Made by a program: the position numbers and the translations under genes
Notes under the pieces: generated by a model
Told to the model about the DNA's origin: nothing
What the model saw: the letters and a program-made list of their open reading frames with translations, nothing else
Databases searched by the model: none
Shown: one piece after another, positions 4,867 to 5,080 of the stretch
Layout: the number at the start of each line of letters is the position of its first letter
Position numbering within the stretch: position 1 is the stretch's first letter
Assembly (NCBI GenBank): GCA_002305235.1
Contig: DBQL01000031.1
Coordinates: forward strand, 1-5,080
Length of the DNA: 5,080 bases
From: Prevotella sp. UBA1395
GTDB taxonomy: Bacteria; Bacteroidota; Bacteroidia; Bacteroidales; Bacteroidaceae
Direction: 5' to 3'

Positions 4867-4934
4867 CGGTTGGCCCATCGCTTTGTCTTCATTTTCCCAA
4901 ACTCAACCAACCACCTGCCACCACACACTTTTTC

Positions 4935-5080
4935 ATGGACTGGATACAATCTCTTTTCTACGTTCATTCATCCGTACAGACGGTCATTGCCATCGCCTTG
5001 GTCATCGCCTTGGGCCTTGCCTTGGGCCGCATCAAGGTCATGGGCATCTCGCTCGGCATAGCCTTCGTGTTCTTTGTCGG
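4935..5080 (+). CDS. Putative YidE/AspT-family membrane transporter, 3' part beyond the window
   Basis: The frame opens at ATG 4935 and stays open to the window end (48 codons seen). The sequence starts MDWIQSLFYVHSSVQ. A hydrophobic helix follows (about residues 15-31), then a short basic turn G-R-I-K-V and a second hydrophobic stretch (about 35-48) with LGIAFVFFVG. This opening, with GRIK(V)MGISLG after the first helix, resembles the start of the bacterial YidE/YbjL-duplication proteins of the aspartate:alanine exchanger family, which usually span the inner membrane about ten times and carry two central TrkA-C domains. Only the first two spans are visible, so the family call rests on a short match and the substrate is unknown. 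No convincing promoter is seen in the 68 bases after the kinase gene; TCGCTTTG at 4878-4885 is one base from a -7 box. Confidence 0.7.
   Translation, partial: MDWIQSLFYVHSSVQTVIAIALVIALGLALGRIKVMGISLGIAFVFFV

Noticed and set aside
4255..4878. Minus-strand open frame opposite the kinase gene
   Set aside because: It is a reverse-frame shadow of a gene with clear kinase motifs.

Overview
The window looks like chromosomal DNA from a Bacteroidetes bacterium, most likely of the Prevotella/Bacteroides type. Three things point there. The promoters have the Bacteroidetes -33/-7 form (TTTG, about 19 bases, TAnnTTTG). The gene starts lack Shine-Dalgarno sequences. The gene families fit too: small outer-membrane beta-barrels, a single-domain mannose-1-phosphate guanylyltransferase and a YidE/AspT-type transporter. 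The species cannot be fixed from this sequence. I see no tRNA, rRNA, insertion sequence, phage gene or CRISPR array.

Layout. Positions 1-536 hold the 3' part of a secreted outer-membrane beta-barrel gene. Positions 537-810 are an unusual intergenic stretch. It has 22-bp tandem repeats, then a 21-bp-periodic set of ATAGG motifs with two GGGA/TCCC dyads, then a clear promoter. Positions 811-1383 encode a second, different outer-membrane beta-barrel protein, followed by a strong terminator (1437-1471). Positions 1520-2551 form a compact operon: a consensus promoter, a leader with a 20-bp perfect inverted repeat, greA (transcript-cleavage factor), and 7 bases later a HIT-family nucleotide hydrolase. 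Convergent to it, on the minus strand, lies the manC-type gene (2792-3880). Between the converging genes are terminators for both directions, arranged so that the two 3' UTRs should overlap. A divergent AT-rich region (3881-4047) then leads into a pyridoxamine/pyridoxal kinase gene (4048-4866). The window ends inside the start of a multi-spanning membrane transporter gene (4935 onward).

How the genes work together. These are mostly independent housekeeping and envelope functions: RNA polymerase rescue (GreA) with a nucleotide-phosphoramidase-like HIT protein, GDP-mannose supply for surface glycans (ManC), vitamin B6 salvage, and envelope proteins. No obvious multi-gene novel system is present. 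The most interesting signals are in the non-coding DNA: an attenuator-like hairpin in the greA leader, reminiscent in logic of the E. coli greA leader/GraL arrangement; helically phased repeats at the second porin-like gene's promoter; and crossed convergent terminators.
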